Origin: Gyrodactylus bullatarudis
Lineage: Eukaryota; Platyhelminthes; Monogenea; Gyrodactylidea; Gyrodactylidae
Reading direction: 5' to 3'
DNA: 64,000 nucleotides
NCBI GenBank assembly: GCA_012064415.1
Contig: SSNU01000367.1
Location: 124,001 to 188,000 of the forward strand
Shown piece by piece: positions 44,501 to 57,545 of the stretch. The position numbers and the translations under genes are program-made. Each line of letters begins with the position of its first letter. Positions within the stretch are counted from its first letter, which is position 1. Under the pieces are notes generated by a model. That model saw only the letters and a program-made list of their open reading frames with translations. It searched no databases and was not told the DNA's origin.

Positions 44501-47500
44501 TCGGATATTACTAATAATTTCAACAAGGAAGTAAAAGCTTTGAGATAAAATCTATCAGGTCATGGTATAATTCAGGATTTAAAAAGATTTAATCTACAAG
44601 GTTTTTATACTGTTCATTTCTTGATAAAATCAAGTGATTCTCATTACACCTGAAGTTTTTCTATGTGAACAAATCAACATAAAAATTATCTGCTATCTTT
44701 ATACAAGGAAGAAAAAAAATTGGCAAAGAATTTAACTGTTTTATTAAAGATTCTTTTTGATTTGGTATTTGGCCTATCTTTGACTCGTAATTTTCACTTT
44801 GTCTGTGAAGCTCTGTGGTATATAAACCAAATCATATTTTATTCTTAGACAATCAACCGATTAAGTATGGTCACAGGTTATTACTATGAAATTATACTGT
44901 CTAAGAACACAAGAAACTTCTACTCTGTAACACAGCGTGTCACTTTTATTTTGATCCCTAAATAAACGGATCGGAAACTTGACGCAGATTCTGAATCTGG
45001 TCTTAGAACTTACGAAAATTGTAATCAGTTTCGGAGATATTGGGATATATTTTGGCGTTCAACAGTTAACTATTAATTATGAAATTCTAATAGGTAACGG
45101 TTACCACTTGACAAAATGGTAATTTCGTACCTGAAAATGAGGTCTGACGTAGCTTAGACTAGTCTCAATTGAAAGAACAGAAAATTAAATTTAAAGTATT
45201 ATTCAACCACCTTTTGGATACTACTCTTCACCACAAGGTGAACTGTCTAAAATTAAAAGTAATATCTTACTTTGTAATTAAACGTATTTTATTCTACCCT
45301 GAATGAGCTATTGAAAAATTTCATATTGATGATGAAAGTTGAAATCAATTTATATCTTAATTTTTGGCTAGAAATGGTTAGAGTTGGTACTGTATTAATT
45401 TAAATGTAACCAAAATTTTATTAAATTTTTTTCCTTTTTATGATCAGAATGAACAGAGAGAGATAGATAGATAGAGTCTATCTGAATAATCTTTCCTCTT
45501 TCATCTAAAAGTGCATTAAAAGTCGTATTTTTTTCTTTCGTGTGGTATAAAGAGGATAGATAAGAAATATTTTGCTGAAAGTAGGGAAAAATCATCTTGA
45601 AAGAAAGAAAAATTGCATAGAGTCATTTGATGCCTACCAACTAGAAATAAAAGATGAAACTATAGTTACTAACTAAGGGTTTCGTTCTTCAGATGTAACG
45701 CCAATTTTTACTGTAAATTTATCTGTTATGACCCTGAGAAAAAATGATTTTCTTCACACGCTTTCTTCAGTTGTATGACATGCTCATCCAAAAATGGATT
45801 CAGAAATCTAAACCTGAATTAAAAAGTGACCCTGTGACAGATGATCCACATCTTTCTGCTGAAATGATAGCCTTTCGATTTAAAAGTTCAAAGGCAGGGT
45901 AGATGAACAACAAGATCCTTAAATCAGAAATAGTAAAGGTTTTCCATAATAAAATGTATTGGTTCATTGAAACTGGGTCTGTAAAATGAAATCCAGAAGA
46001 ATTTGGTAGAAACAAGATAATCAACAAATTCTCAAAAAATCTTCTTCCAAAATGCTGATATTTATTCACTTTAATTCACTAATATCAATAAAAAATTTTA
46101 GATCAACGGATAAAAAAGTAGAAATTTGGCGCTTTTTGCAAATTTTGGCCAAATTAAATCATTTTCGGGGATTCTTGTCATTCTTTTATGGGCTCATTTC
46201 ATTATGGGACTCTAAAAATAATTTTGTTCCTGATTATCCGGAAAAAATATAGTTTTTTTTCAAATAATTCTTTCACGTTCAAAGATGAATTGTTCCGATC
46301 GAAATAGTTTAAACTAGTAAACTTTGGATTACCGCGTGGAAAAAACTAATTAGAATAAGGATAAGTTAATCAAGTAATATAGATGGAAAGGCAAAGCTTT
46401 TGTGAACCCATTTGGAATCTCCTGTATTTTATGGAAAAAGCTTATATGCTATAATTGATCAAAATACATCTCTGACAGCAAGAAACAAAGTACACAAAAG
46501 GCAATTTGTCATTTCGAGTTAAATACACATTCAGCTCTCTAACATTTATTTTCAAGACTAATGACTAAAGATTGAGACAAGAAAATCAACCTAATTTCCC
46601 TAGATCACTACCAGATATAGATTCATTTAAATCTCTGTGAAATTTCCACTAATGATTGATCATGTCGACTGTGTCTAAAATAATCTTGGACTCTGGTGTG
46701 AGAATAATGAATAACTTTTTCTTTCGTTTGCTTTGATCAATTTCTGTGGGAATTCATTCAAGTTTTTCCTTGGCAGAATTTGATCGAGAATTAAATAATT
46801 CAAAGTCTTGATCTAACATGTTTTTAATGATAGGTCAAGAAATTAGTGTAGTAGGCAGAGTTTATTTTTAATTTGGAGAATCTTCTTAATTTTGAAGAAA
46901 ATTTTAAGTTGAAATTTATAGGAGGTGCTGAAAGTTATTTCTTAGTCTCCTAAATTCAAAATATCAAAACGTACAAATTACTCACAATTGTTGTACTTAA
47001 CTTATAACTCTTCGTGAATTTCGACAGTATATATAATCGCTGAAATTGATTTTCATTGTATATTATTCAGATTTTGTTTAGGTGCTTGTAACCAAGGTTT
47101 CTCACGTTTCTTTATTGATAATTATCAAATTTTAGCTTTGAATTTCCTGATTCAAGATAAAAAAATGAGGACACCTTACACTGAGATGGGAAAATAGAAT
47201 TTCCAGATCAACATGAGAATGAGATAAATTCTTAAAAATATATCATTGAAGTAATTAGTGATTTCGTACGAGAATAAAGGAACATCTTCAAGAGTGGAAA
47301 GGAGTGGAGGACTGAGCACAATATGAGAATAAATTTGTAAGAGTAGGGGTAGAGAAGCCAAGTAGAAAGAATCTTATGGGATGGATCAAGAAATCTGAGA
47401 ATGATTGAGGAAAATTCTGAGGTCAAAGTAGGAATGTCACAAGATGATCCTCTCAAATCTCCTCTTGCCATCTGTAGCGCCGACATTATCTCTTTTATTC

Positions 47501-49784
47501 CGATATTTTATTCAAGTATCTAGAATAGGTATCATGCAATTGAGTTTTCCAAGTTCCTCCCTACGAACTAAAGCACAGAGATTTTACCATATGTGGGTGG
47601 GATGGCTAAGAGTATTTTCAAAAGTATGAATTATAATGCATAATTATGTATTTAGTTAGGAGTTTTTCAATTTATTCCTCAAAAATTCGACAATCTATGT
47701 CGGCATTAAAATAGTTTGCATTTCTTCAATGTATTATATCTCTGAGTAAGTAAGTTAAGCAAAAAATTTATGGCATAATTGGCTGTTATTGTATAAAAAG
47801 AGCAAAAGAGTTAATTCAAGTTTGAAAAGAATTTCCAAAACTGATGGTTTCCAAGTAACTATTTTTCATTTTGAAAACTTTCAGATGATACCGAAGCGTC
47901 AGATTAATAGTGTCTCATACATTGAAGAAGGTATTTTACTATTTCATTGCCGAAATATCTGAAGCCATTTATTCTAAATCTAAAAACACATCTTTTATCT
48001 AACAACTCAAAATATATCAAGGAGTAGAGGAAGAAAAATAATAAGAATATGCTAACTGATTGAAAAAATTCACATTGCTAAATATTCGAATATATTATTA
48101 AATACATCCAGCACACTGGGTGAATTATCTATGATATAATCCCTTTCAAGAATACACTCATGGATGGTTCTCCTATCTTATTTTTCCTGTTCAAGATGAT
48201 CAAGATCACACAGAGGTGTGTGTAGTGTTCTTCTGTGATCCGATAATTATGTAATGAATTACAATTATTACAATTATGAGGAAGGAGAATTAATAAAAGT
48301 ACAAGTAAAAATATATTTTACAGAGTAAAAATTGGCATAACTAATACACAGGAAATTCTTTGGTCTAAAACCTCTTGGTGATTTGAGATAAAAAATTCTC
48401 AAGCAGCAACTTGAACTGCAAGACACATTAAATAAAGCCAGTTCTTTGTTTAGTGTTGATTCCAAATATCAAATATCTTCGAAATCGATAAGAATTATGG
48501 CTACGAAAGTTGAAATGCATTTTTGAAATTCGGCGATTCGTCGGTTTTCAAGATTCGTAATTAATGTGTGACAAGAAATTCAATCCATTTTTTAAAATTT
48601 ATTTTTGAAAATTCAGTTCAAATGTGTTAATTTTGACGTTAATTTTCTGCGGAAGACAATTAGTACAGCTACACTGACGTAAACAGGAAGAAGACATAAC
48701 AGTACATTACACAGTGAACTTTAACGAAATCAACTCAACTCATATTTCTTGTCAGAGGCACTTAACATTAGCTCATTAGTTTATTTCTCTGTCTATGCAC
48801 TATACTCAGAACTATAGAGAAATCTAGATCAGATGCAATACAGTTAATGATTTGTATGATTTGAATGAAAAATTTCTAAAATTCATGAAATGAATGTTTA
48901 TATTTCAGCAAATCATACAAATTCTACCAGGAAATACATTCATTCCCCTTTCCTAATTCATATAAATATTTAATAATTTTAAAAGTAACTTTTATTATAT
49001 AGTACAAGATAAAAATTAATAATACATATTTTTTTAAAAAGAGTTTTTAGCATTATATTATTATTATAATCGTTCACATTGCATATTTTTATGTAGAAGG
49101 AATATACATCCTTGATAATGATGAAGGAACGAATGAACCGAAAGAGTCGTACTAATACTTTTTATTGCTTCATCGTCATTATTTCTGGCCGACTTTATTT
49201 CTATACAGGCACACTTTTCAAAATTAGGAATAAACTTTGTTCTCAAAAGAAGGAAAAAGTACAAAAGAAGCAAATCTATGTACTTCTATAGTAATTTACG
49301 TCATCTCTCAAATTATGGTTTCAAAGTTTTTCACACAGTTTTTAAAAGAAATAGGCAATCTAGAGAATTATTTTCAATCAAACTTTAGTTCAGCTTCATA
49401 CTAAGAATTTAATAGAAAACTCGACAAATACAGAGAATGGCTATAAAATCTCGCCATACAAAATCTATAAATTGAGTTATGAGAATGGAAATTCTTTTTT
49501 TTGAAATAAAATGTATAAAAGCAATTATTTTTACAAATTCTCTTCCTTCATCTTTTGAGTAGATATATTTGAAAAGGATAATAAAAGATGAAACTAAACA
49601 CATCAACTACACTGATGAGTAGAGATCAAACGAGATCATTGAATAATAATTCTACTTTTCTCCTATACTCTTTCCAAGAGTGATCCATTTATTGGGACTA
49701 CATGCTCAAGCATTCTTTGAGATTTCCTCCGAGTTAGAGAATTTAAGCCAATTTCATAAATACAATGAAACGATAGTAAAAATA
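41568..49784. other. 8-kb AT-rich stretch without a supported gene
   Basis: I see a GATA microsatellite (about 45464-45476), a family B2 arm (46095-46262), and a small MITE remnant near 48455-48545. A 99-codon frame at 44100-44399 has hydrophobic ends but no recognisable motif. Nothing else is supported. Confidence 0.4.
46095..46262. mobile_element. Single arm fragment of family B2 MITE
   Basis: Matches the arm in order: AATTTTAGATCAACGGATAA, GTAGAAATTTGGCG, GGGCTCATTTCATTATGGGA and TGATTATCCGGAAAAAATAT. Terminal signature lost. Confidence 0.55.
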
Positions 49785-50337
49785 AACAGCTAATTAATAT
49801 GAAGATGGGAGTTTATGATTTTTATAAAATTGTTAATTTTTTCATCATGAAATCGAACTTGATCAAGATACTGAATCTAGATCGTGAGGCCCACTTTCAC
49901 GATATGAAGAAAAAATAGTTGAAAAATCAATTTTGCAGGAAATCTAGACAAGAATATCAATTCAACTGAATCTTATCGTTTGAGAGCTGAATTTCAATTT
50001 TTTAGATCATTTTCACTTCTTGAAAATCAAAGAAATTTCGATAATTCAAAATCACTCGAAATGAGGTAACTGTCGGTAATTTGACGGTGATAGTCAGCTT
50101 TCTTGTCTAATCTTGGTCCTGAAAAACTTCTTTTGATCAACCACCAACATTCAAATCAATAAAAATTTCGGTTCAAAATGGCCATATTTTTCATTAAAAA
50201 AATTTTTTTCAGAATTTTTTCTTCAACTGGTAAAAGTGGGTAACATGAGTAGGATTCCAAAAAATCTTTCGAATTCTTGATGAAAAAATCGAGATTTCTG
50301 TAAAAATCATAGATTCCAATTTCATATCAACCAACTT
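49785..50337. mobile_element. Chimeric foldback MITE: family B left end, family C right end
   Basis: The left end AACAGCTAATTAATATGAAG through GAATCTAGATCGTGAGGCCC is family B. The inner part (TCAATTCAACTGAATCTTAT, TCTTGTCTAATCTTGGTCCT) and the right end (TTTCTGTAAAAATCATAGAT, CATATCAACCAACTT) are family C. TA flanks both ends (49783-49784, 50338-50339), so it seems to have moved as one unit. Confidence 0.7.
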
Positions 50338-50439
50338 TAGAAATCAAAATTCAATTTTTACACGATGATTTTTAAAATCTGATTTATTATATTAAATCAT
50401 GAATCATGAACTCTCTGGCCTTAAAATCAGCAAGATTGA

Positions 50440-50570
50440 TTTTTTTCAAAATGGTGAACGTGAGCATCATGATCTAGATTCCAAAATTCATGTATCAAAT
50501 TCGATTTTTCGGTGAAAAAATTCAAAATTTTATAAAAATCATAAATTCCCATCTTCACATTAACTATAGA
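50440..50570. mobile_element. Right-arm fragment of family B MITE
   Basis: Reads ATGATCTAGATTCCAAAATT, TTCGGTGAAAAAATTC, then CATAAATTCCCATCTTCACA TTAACTATA, the reverse of the family B end. Confidence 0.65.
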
Positions 50571-51139
50571 TGTTTTAATACTCACCTTTTTCCTGGTTTA
50601 AATATATCGCCAATATTGATTCAAATTAGTTTTAGATGTCATGAGATAATTGGGTCCTATCGACAATGCCAATGCATTCTGGTTGGTAGTCAACAGCAAA
50701 CAGTCTATCGTTTCCTTTGATGGAAAAAAAAGAGAAAATATATAGATTATTTAACCAAAAAAATATGTGTACAATAAGATTACATTTGGGATAGAATATA
50801 TGAAGAAGAATATTTTACAAAATAATTGTTATTATGATCGAAAAGTTTTCTCTGCTCATACGAAAACGATAGTCGAAATATCTTGGCTTCATTGTGTATA
50901 ATTTAGATTAATCAAATTTATAAGTAATTATAAGTAATGTATTCTATCTTGCATTACCATCAACACGGATCCTTTTCTCAATTCAGTCATTCTTAAAGAA
51001 ACTTATTAAATTTCCTTACATAATTTTCTGATTCAGAACTTCTGGATTACTTTCTTACTTTTTAGAAAAATCATTCAACCCATGATGAACCACAATTTAA
51101 CTTATTCTTGTAAACAGTAGATTCATTCCTACCTGCAAG

Positions 51140-51434
51140 ATCCTATTCGAATTCTTTGTCTAATGTTGATCTCCATTTAACTGCTTCAAATATTTGAAAT
51201 CGATAAACATTTTGGATTCGAAAATTGAAAAAAGTGGTAATTTGGTGTATTTTCGAAATCCGAAAAACGGCATAATTTTGGTGAATGAGTGAATTTTTTC
51301 AGAAAATCTTTAAATTTCCACAACTTATTGGCTTATTTCATTATGGAATTCGAAAAATAAATTTTTCCTGACTTTCCGGAGAAAAATATTGAGTTTTTTG
51401 TAAAAAAGGTAAATTCTCATCTTCATGTCAACTT
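51140..51434. mobile_element. Single arm of family B2 MITE
   Basis: Runs from TTCGAATTCTTTGTCTAATG to AAATTCTCATCTTCATGTCA ACTTGCTTT. The left arm is absent. Confidence 0.7.
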
Positions 51435-53605
51435 GCTTTTGATGATAAACTTTAAAATCGCACAAGTATTATAGGAAAACAAAAAAACTATTCGGCATTA
51501 TTCTCTATTTGTGATTAATTAAGATTTGATTTGTAATTAATGAAATTAATTAAAAAATAATCAGATCAAAACAATTTTGGATTTTTCTGTCAAATTTTAA
51601 AACGCAAAATTTGGAGCAAATCACGAAAAAACATCAAAAGAAGCCATCACTCAAGAAAAATTTCCCATTTGACTCTTCATGTAGCAAAATGTAAAATTTC
51701 AACTAGCTTAGATATTTGTTTGTTATCAGAAGTGGCTACATCTTATTCTTGCCTTTATTTGAATACAATATTGAATGCTCGAAAAGTCTACAGATTAGAA
51801 TTGTAATTTTCTTGAGAAGATAATTTGAGAACATGTCAGAATTGATCAAAAATCCAATCTACATCAAAATCCGATATTTATTTACTTAAAACAATATTTT
51901 TTTCCCCTTCTGCTGTACAAAATACACAAGTCTTGCCCGTATCCTACATCTACATATTAATGAATGTATTATTTCCAATCAGTGTTCTCAACCCCCTCAC
52001 CCCACATTTCTCTTTCTTTCTTAGGTAGTAGTGGTTTGGTGCACAAATAAAAAACGAGATATCACCAAACTATACGATGGAGAATTCGTTCTCTCATTTC
52101 ATATCACACAAGATAAAGTTTATCTTTTTGTACCCACCAAAGTATCTCCTCTATGATTCCAATCATCTTTTTTCTGGTTTGGTGTAGTAGGCAAGAAAAT
52201 GGAAGAAAAATAGAATTGAGTTTCATGCCAAGATTTACTTTTTTCCTCTCTCTTGGCTTAGAAATTGAATTGATTTCCGCTCTCAGAGTCTTTTTCTCTG
52301 AGAAAATCCTTTTTTCTCTTGTTCTTTTCATCCTGCCAGTTTTTCCCTGTACTAGCTAGCTTTTCTTGCAGAGAAGGAGATAGAAAACATTGAGTCTATT
52401 CCTCAGAAAGAACTAGAACCAATAGGGAAGAAACTAATCTCATGAATGAAGCTTAAAAAGAATGAATGACAGCAAGTTGTTTTTTATTTATTTCTGGGTT
52501 TTGAAAGAAGGGAGTAATTCAACAACTGAAGAGAATTTATAACTCATCACTAGAAACCTAGAGCTGAAATAAAGGCTGTTTTTTTATTTTCTCCTATTAG
52601 GTCATAACATTTTTTGGCGTTAAATCCAAACCTCAAAATTTGTTATTACGCCGATTCAACAAAAATAATCCTCGCGATATTCTGATTTTCGAAGAGTTGC
52701 TGAAATTCTGCAAAAACTATTCAAAATTCTTTACTTATTTTATTTCTCGTAGTAAAATTCATTGAACATCTTGGTAATGTATAAAATAAGGCTGGGAAGA
52801 CTTTAAAAATTAGGCTTTCTCTAGTCTTTATCTCTTCACATAACCAATTTACACTAACTTTGATCTTGATAGGATAAATTTTTTTATTATTTTGATACGT
52901 AACAATTCAAGTAACAATTTAATCAGTAAAATACTTTTAAATGTCGTTAGATTAAATAATAAGTAATAGGATAATGAACTTGTACAGTTACCATTGGATA
53001 AAGGTTTCCCATGCCCCTGTTACTCCATAGTGAAAATGGCAATCTTATCAATCATTATCCTCATGCTAAGGTCTTTTTTATTCATTTGATAGGAGTTAAT
53101 ATAAAATATATATTGGATACATTTTATAAGCTTGTTCAATTAATTAATTAATTAAGCCTAGCTTAGGCATTGATGGATATGCTGAACTGAACAAAATAGA
53201 AATGATTCATACTCTATCGAGGTAGGATTTTATCAATCTCTCTCACATACACACATTTTTACAGACTTCGATTGTATTTTTCTTGTATGCCTTAAAATCA
53301 GTACATTACTATCGAGAACAAATAGGCAGGAACATATTCTACATGATAACTATAATTTGTTGTGAAAATATTTTGGCTTGACTCATTAACCTTCTAAGAT
53401 TTAGGAATATAAATAAGGATCTTAACCTAGTTCTCATAGAATATGAAATAAAAAAATATTTCCGCAAAATTCAAAATTTTGTAAATCTTTGAATTCTGAG
53501 AGCCCTCAAATTTCCTTTCATATTCAATCTTTAAAACTTATCTAATTGAATCATTTGGCTAATGTTATCATATATGATAAATTTAATATTATCCCACTAA
53601 ACTTC
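51435..53605. other. No gene seen
   Basis: AT-rich. The pair of opposite frames at 52104-52359 overlap each other and show no motif. A weak piece of repeat D lies near 52770-52870. Confidence 0.4.
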
Positions 53606-53609
53606 GCTT

Positions 53610-53760
53610 CAAAAAACCTCTCTCTCATTCTGGAATAAGATAAACAAAATCTTTCAAATTAAAAACGTTTTTAATGTTTTATATTCCTAATTTAAAATTG
53701 AATTCATATTATTTCTCACAGAAAGTTAGCAAAAATGACTAAAATTCTATTATACAATCC
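53610..53760. repeat. Dispersed repeat D
   Basis: TTCTGGAATAAGATAAACAA, TTCAAATTAAAAACGTTTTT and TTCATATTATTTCTCACAGA, matching copies at 31275 and 26180. Confidence 0.5.
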
Positions 53761-53859
53761 TATATAACAATTAGGATTACAAAAAACGTTTTAAATTTGA
53801 AAATTAATGACGAATTTCTTTAGGGGAATTTGAATCCCTCTCGTCTAATCCGAATAATT

Positions 53860-54040
53860 AGCATTTAAATCCTTCACTTCTTCGAAATCCATTCAAAAAA
53901 CGCCCTAATCTTGGCTAGATTTTATTTTTTTCAGGAATTTGTTTTTATTTTAACAACTAATAACAATAAATTAGCTCGAGAGAAAAATATTGATATTTTT
54001 GTAAAAAAACTCATTTCACATCTTCATTTCAATTAGGTTT
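53860..54040. mobile_element. Degraded right arm of family B2 MITE
   Basis: AAAAAACGCCCTAATCTTGG, CTCGAGAGAAAAATATTGAT and CACATCTTCATTTCAATTAG GTTT follow the arm order, with many changes. Confidence 0.55.
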
Positions 54041-54565
54041 TAGATTATGTTTGTACAAGTCTTAGTCTGGTTGAATATTCCCTAGATCCATGAATTTCTT
54101 CAACGTACAGCATTCAAGTTCTTGATGAGGAATCTTCAACTCCTTTTTAACTAGCTCAATCCTTTATTTCCATTGTTATATTAGTAATAAATTAACTTGT
54201 GATCAGATTGTCAAAAAGGAATTGAGAAAAAATGTATATGAATTTTTAATTGTTTTTCGTAGCAAGAGAGAGAGAGTAAAAAATGGAAAATATTCGAGAT
54301 ATAAACTGCGCAGATCGCATGTCGAACTTCGTTTCAAAATAGTCCGCTCTTCCTCCTTTAGTTTTTTTTTCAACGAACAAGAGGGAGAATCTTCAAGGCT
54401 GGGATATATTGATTTTAGATTGAAAGAATATCATTTCTAGCACACCTTCATCCCCACTGTAGAAGTGGAATGTTTCTCATAAGCATGAAGAGAAATTATT
54501 GAAACTAGGATAAAATTTTAAGCACAATATTCTCCACAACATATTCTTGACAGATTGGTTATGTA

Positions 54566-54790
54566 CAGCTATTCTCGAAAAATTTGGGAATTCATGATTT
54601 TAACCAAAATCTCATTTTTCCATCAAGGTATATAAATATATTCTGAAGATATTTTGGTTACCGATTCAAAAGGTACATCTTCACTGATTTAAGAAAAAAA
54701 TATTTTTGGAATATTTCGAGACATTATAAATTGTGAGCCGGCGCGGTTTTTTCAATTTTTTAAACTTTAAAGTGAATTCAATAAACATGA
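54566..54790. mobile_element. Left arm of family A foldback MITE
   Basis: CAGCTATTCTCGAAAAATTT after TA at 54564-54565, then CATCAAGGTATA, TTTTGGTTACCGATTCAAAA and TAAACTTTAAAG. It matches 15-240 with substitutions. The second arm is missing. Confidence 0.7.
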
Positions 54791-55946
54791 AAATTTCCAT
54801 TGAAATTGTTGTTTTCTTCTAACTTTACTTTAATTGAGAACATCTACCACCCAAATCTAATTTATATTATTTTTGTTCTTTGGAGAAGAAATGTACTTTA
54901 TCTGAGAATTAATCTAGTATTCATTTACAAAGTATTTATGTTTATTGACTCATTCAAAATTAATAAGCCATTCAATGGGCAAGTACGGCTTAGAAAATTA
55001 GATATTCAATGTGAAAGATTTATAGATTACAATTCTGCTGACCTGCTGTGGTTAGATGAGATTAACCAAATTTTTAAATACCTCAGAAAAAGGTGAGTTT
55101 TCAGAACTTCTATAGATGGAAAAAATTATGAACTCAAATGCTGAACGAATTTTAAAAAAATATTTTTGTTCCTTTAATACAGATTGAAATTCTTCGTATG
55201 CTTTGATCTTTTAAATGTGAAACGGGTATGATTACTCGCTAAAAGTTATCTTTCTTTGCATTCAAAAAAACAATGATTAAATTTTTGGAAAAAATCAACT
55301 TTCTTTGAATTAGTATAGCACGAGTTTGGTAAATGATAGAGCTGAGATCTTTGAAATTCAGAATCTACGCTTTCCGATTGAGAATTTGATTTTCTTATAG
55401 ATAGAGGGCAATTCAATGCAGATTCTGCATTGCAGAATGCCAATTAAAATTATCAGGGGTTTTGACAGAAAGTTGTTATCAAATAACCCAACAATATTGA
55501 CACGAACTTGACACGGCTAATGATAAAAGAAGAAAGGTGCAATACGATTCATTCTACTCGTTATGAATGTCAAATATTTTTGGGATTCCTAGATAAGCGA
55601 AACCAAAAGGAGTCATGATTGTGATAAATGATAAACTACAATGTGCCTCATACGTCTTCCCTTGATTTCTTTTCAAGATAAAAAATTACTCATCCTGGTT
55701 AGAGGGAAGAAGCATTTACTAGGAATAAAAAAGATTAATCTGGTTAATTTCTAAAAGTGATCAGTAGAGCTTTAAAAAGTGAAAATAATAAATTTCAAAA
55801 TTATTTTTAGAGATCTAAAAAATTTGAAAAATTGTATTTTTCGGTTTTAAGGTATTATTAAAATATCGTAAAATTATCGTGCAAATAATTCTTATGAAAC
55901 TCATGAATGAATAAGAAGATTAAAAGAAAAAAATTTATTTTTTCTA

Positions 55947-56115
55947 GAGCTAGTTAATATGAAGATGGGAATTTATGATTTTTATAAAATTCTTAATTTT
56001 TTCATCAAGAAATCAAATTTGATTAAGATGTTCTGGAATCTAGATCATGAGGCCCTCCTTCAGAGTTCAGAGAAAAAATAAATTTAAATTCGCGTTTTTT
56101 GAACTTTGAGTTGAA
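55947..56115. mobile_element. Left arm of family B MITE
   Basis: GAGCTAGTTAATATGAAGAT after TA at 55945-55946, then CATCAAGAAATCAAATTTGA and ATCTAGATCATGAGGCCC, ending near GAACTTTGAGTTGAAAAG. Confidence 0.7.
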
Positions 56116-56489
56116 AAGAAATCAAATAGGCGGAATCTGGTTTCTATTCGCTCCTAAATAAATTGACTAGATATATATTAATGAAACGATTAGACAAAGT
56201 CTATCTTCCATGTTTCATAGACACATTGCGATAAGCTTATGTGTAACGAGAGTGATTTATTCATCATACATCAAATATGAATGTTTTTAATTTCATTCAA
56301 TAACATTACAATACTGGTCGTGATCATATGATCCCCAGATTCTTGTAACCAAGTAGTTTGATTTTAAATTACCTCCCTCAAGTACATTCAGAGTGGTTTT
56401 ATTTTTAAAGAAGATATCAATTTTCGATAAAAAGTAAGCTCTGATAATGCCTACCCATAGTGTTTTCGGGATAAATTTACAGCTTTTTT

Positions 56490-56760
56490 AAATAACACTT
56501 TTACCTATCGATATGGTAAAATTAATCTCCAAGCAATTTAACATTAGAATACTGGATTTATCATTGCGTCAGTAATAAGATAAACGAAACTATGAAAATT
56601 ACCGATCAGAATAGTTGTCGAAACATTAAAAACAGAAGTTTCCATAATTTTGTTTATCTTATAACAAAAGGCAAATTTAGTAATTTTAGAAAATTTGAAT
56701 TCAACCCAAATCTTAATCAGCAATTCATATTTTCTTTGAACGATTGAAGAATTTCCTTTA
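56490..56760. repeat. Dispersed repeat D with an internal inverted repeat
   Basis: CCTATCGATATGGTAAAATT, AATACTGGATTTATCATTGC and TAATAAGATAAACGAAACTA are repeat D blocks. TAATTTTGTTTATCTTAT at about 56645-56662 is the inverted form of the AATAAGATAAAC block, so D may itself be a degenerate foldback element. Confidence 0.5.
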
Positions 56761-57384
56761 GTCCCAACAAGTAGTTGGATTAAAAGAAGTCTTGAAAGAA
56801 CTAATGAATAGATTAACTTTGTCTTAAGCTATGGGATACAAACTACTGTATTTACTGAACGTTTGCATACTAAACAGTAGTACTTCCTAACCTAGTTTCT
56901 TTGTTGTATCATTAAAATTAATTATTATGTTTAAAATCTACAGAATAAAAAATATAATAATAATTTATCTTTTATTGTAAACAAAAGAATGGGACAAAAT
57001 AAAGTTTCAACGCAATCTCTATAACGAAGAGAATGTTGTTTTCATTGGAAAAATGAATTGAGTACAAAAACAAGGAAATAAGGCCCTATAATAAATAGTA
57101 CAGTATATGAAGTAGCATTACTATGACATAACATTTATTAGTAACAAAGAATTTCCTAGACATAAAAACTCTTACTAGAGAGAACTCTATCCATTGAATA
57201 GTATTCAAGCATTCATTTCACCAAAAGGTGTTTGATCAATTTCAATAAGGTTAGACAGCCAACTTTGAGGGAATATGACGTGATAAAGACGAATAGAATA
57301 TTCACATATAAATTTTACAGTAGGGAAGTTTGAGAAACGAAATTCGATGTTTAATTTAAAAGCCCAGATTAATACTTCTATGTA

Positions 57385-57545
57385 AAGTTAGTTGATATGA
57401 AGATGGGAGTCTAGGATTTTTACAAAAATCTCAGAGAATGGAAATTTGGCGTCGAATCGAAATTAGTAAAATGACCATATTGTTCTTGGGAAAATTTTTC
57501 TTCAAACTGTAAAAGTAGCCAACATAATCTGAATTTCATTAAACC
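57385..57545. mobile_element. Family C MITE fragment
   Basis: AAGTTAGTTGATATGAAGAT after TA at 57383-57384, then GTCTAGGATTTTTACAAAAA and later CTTCAAACTGTAAAAGTAGC. The inside is scrambled or deleted. Confidence 0.55.

Noticed and set aside
52104..52359. Overlapping opposite frames with Arg/Lys/Glu-rich text
   Set aside because: They arise from a purine/pyrimidine-skewed stretch (TTTTCTC/GAGAAAA); each is the shadow of the other.
54800..55096. 98-codon plus-strand frame ending at a GTGAGT donor-like site
   Set aside because: No domain and no convincing acceptor; the first part begins at the edge of a family A MITE arm.
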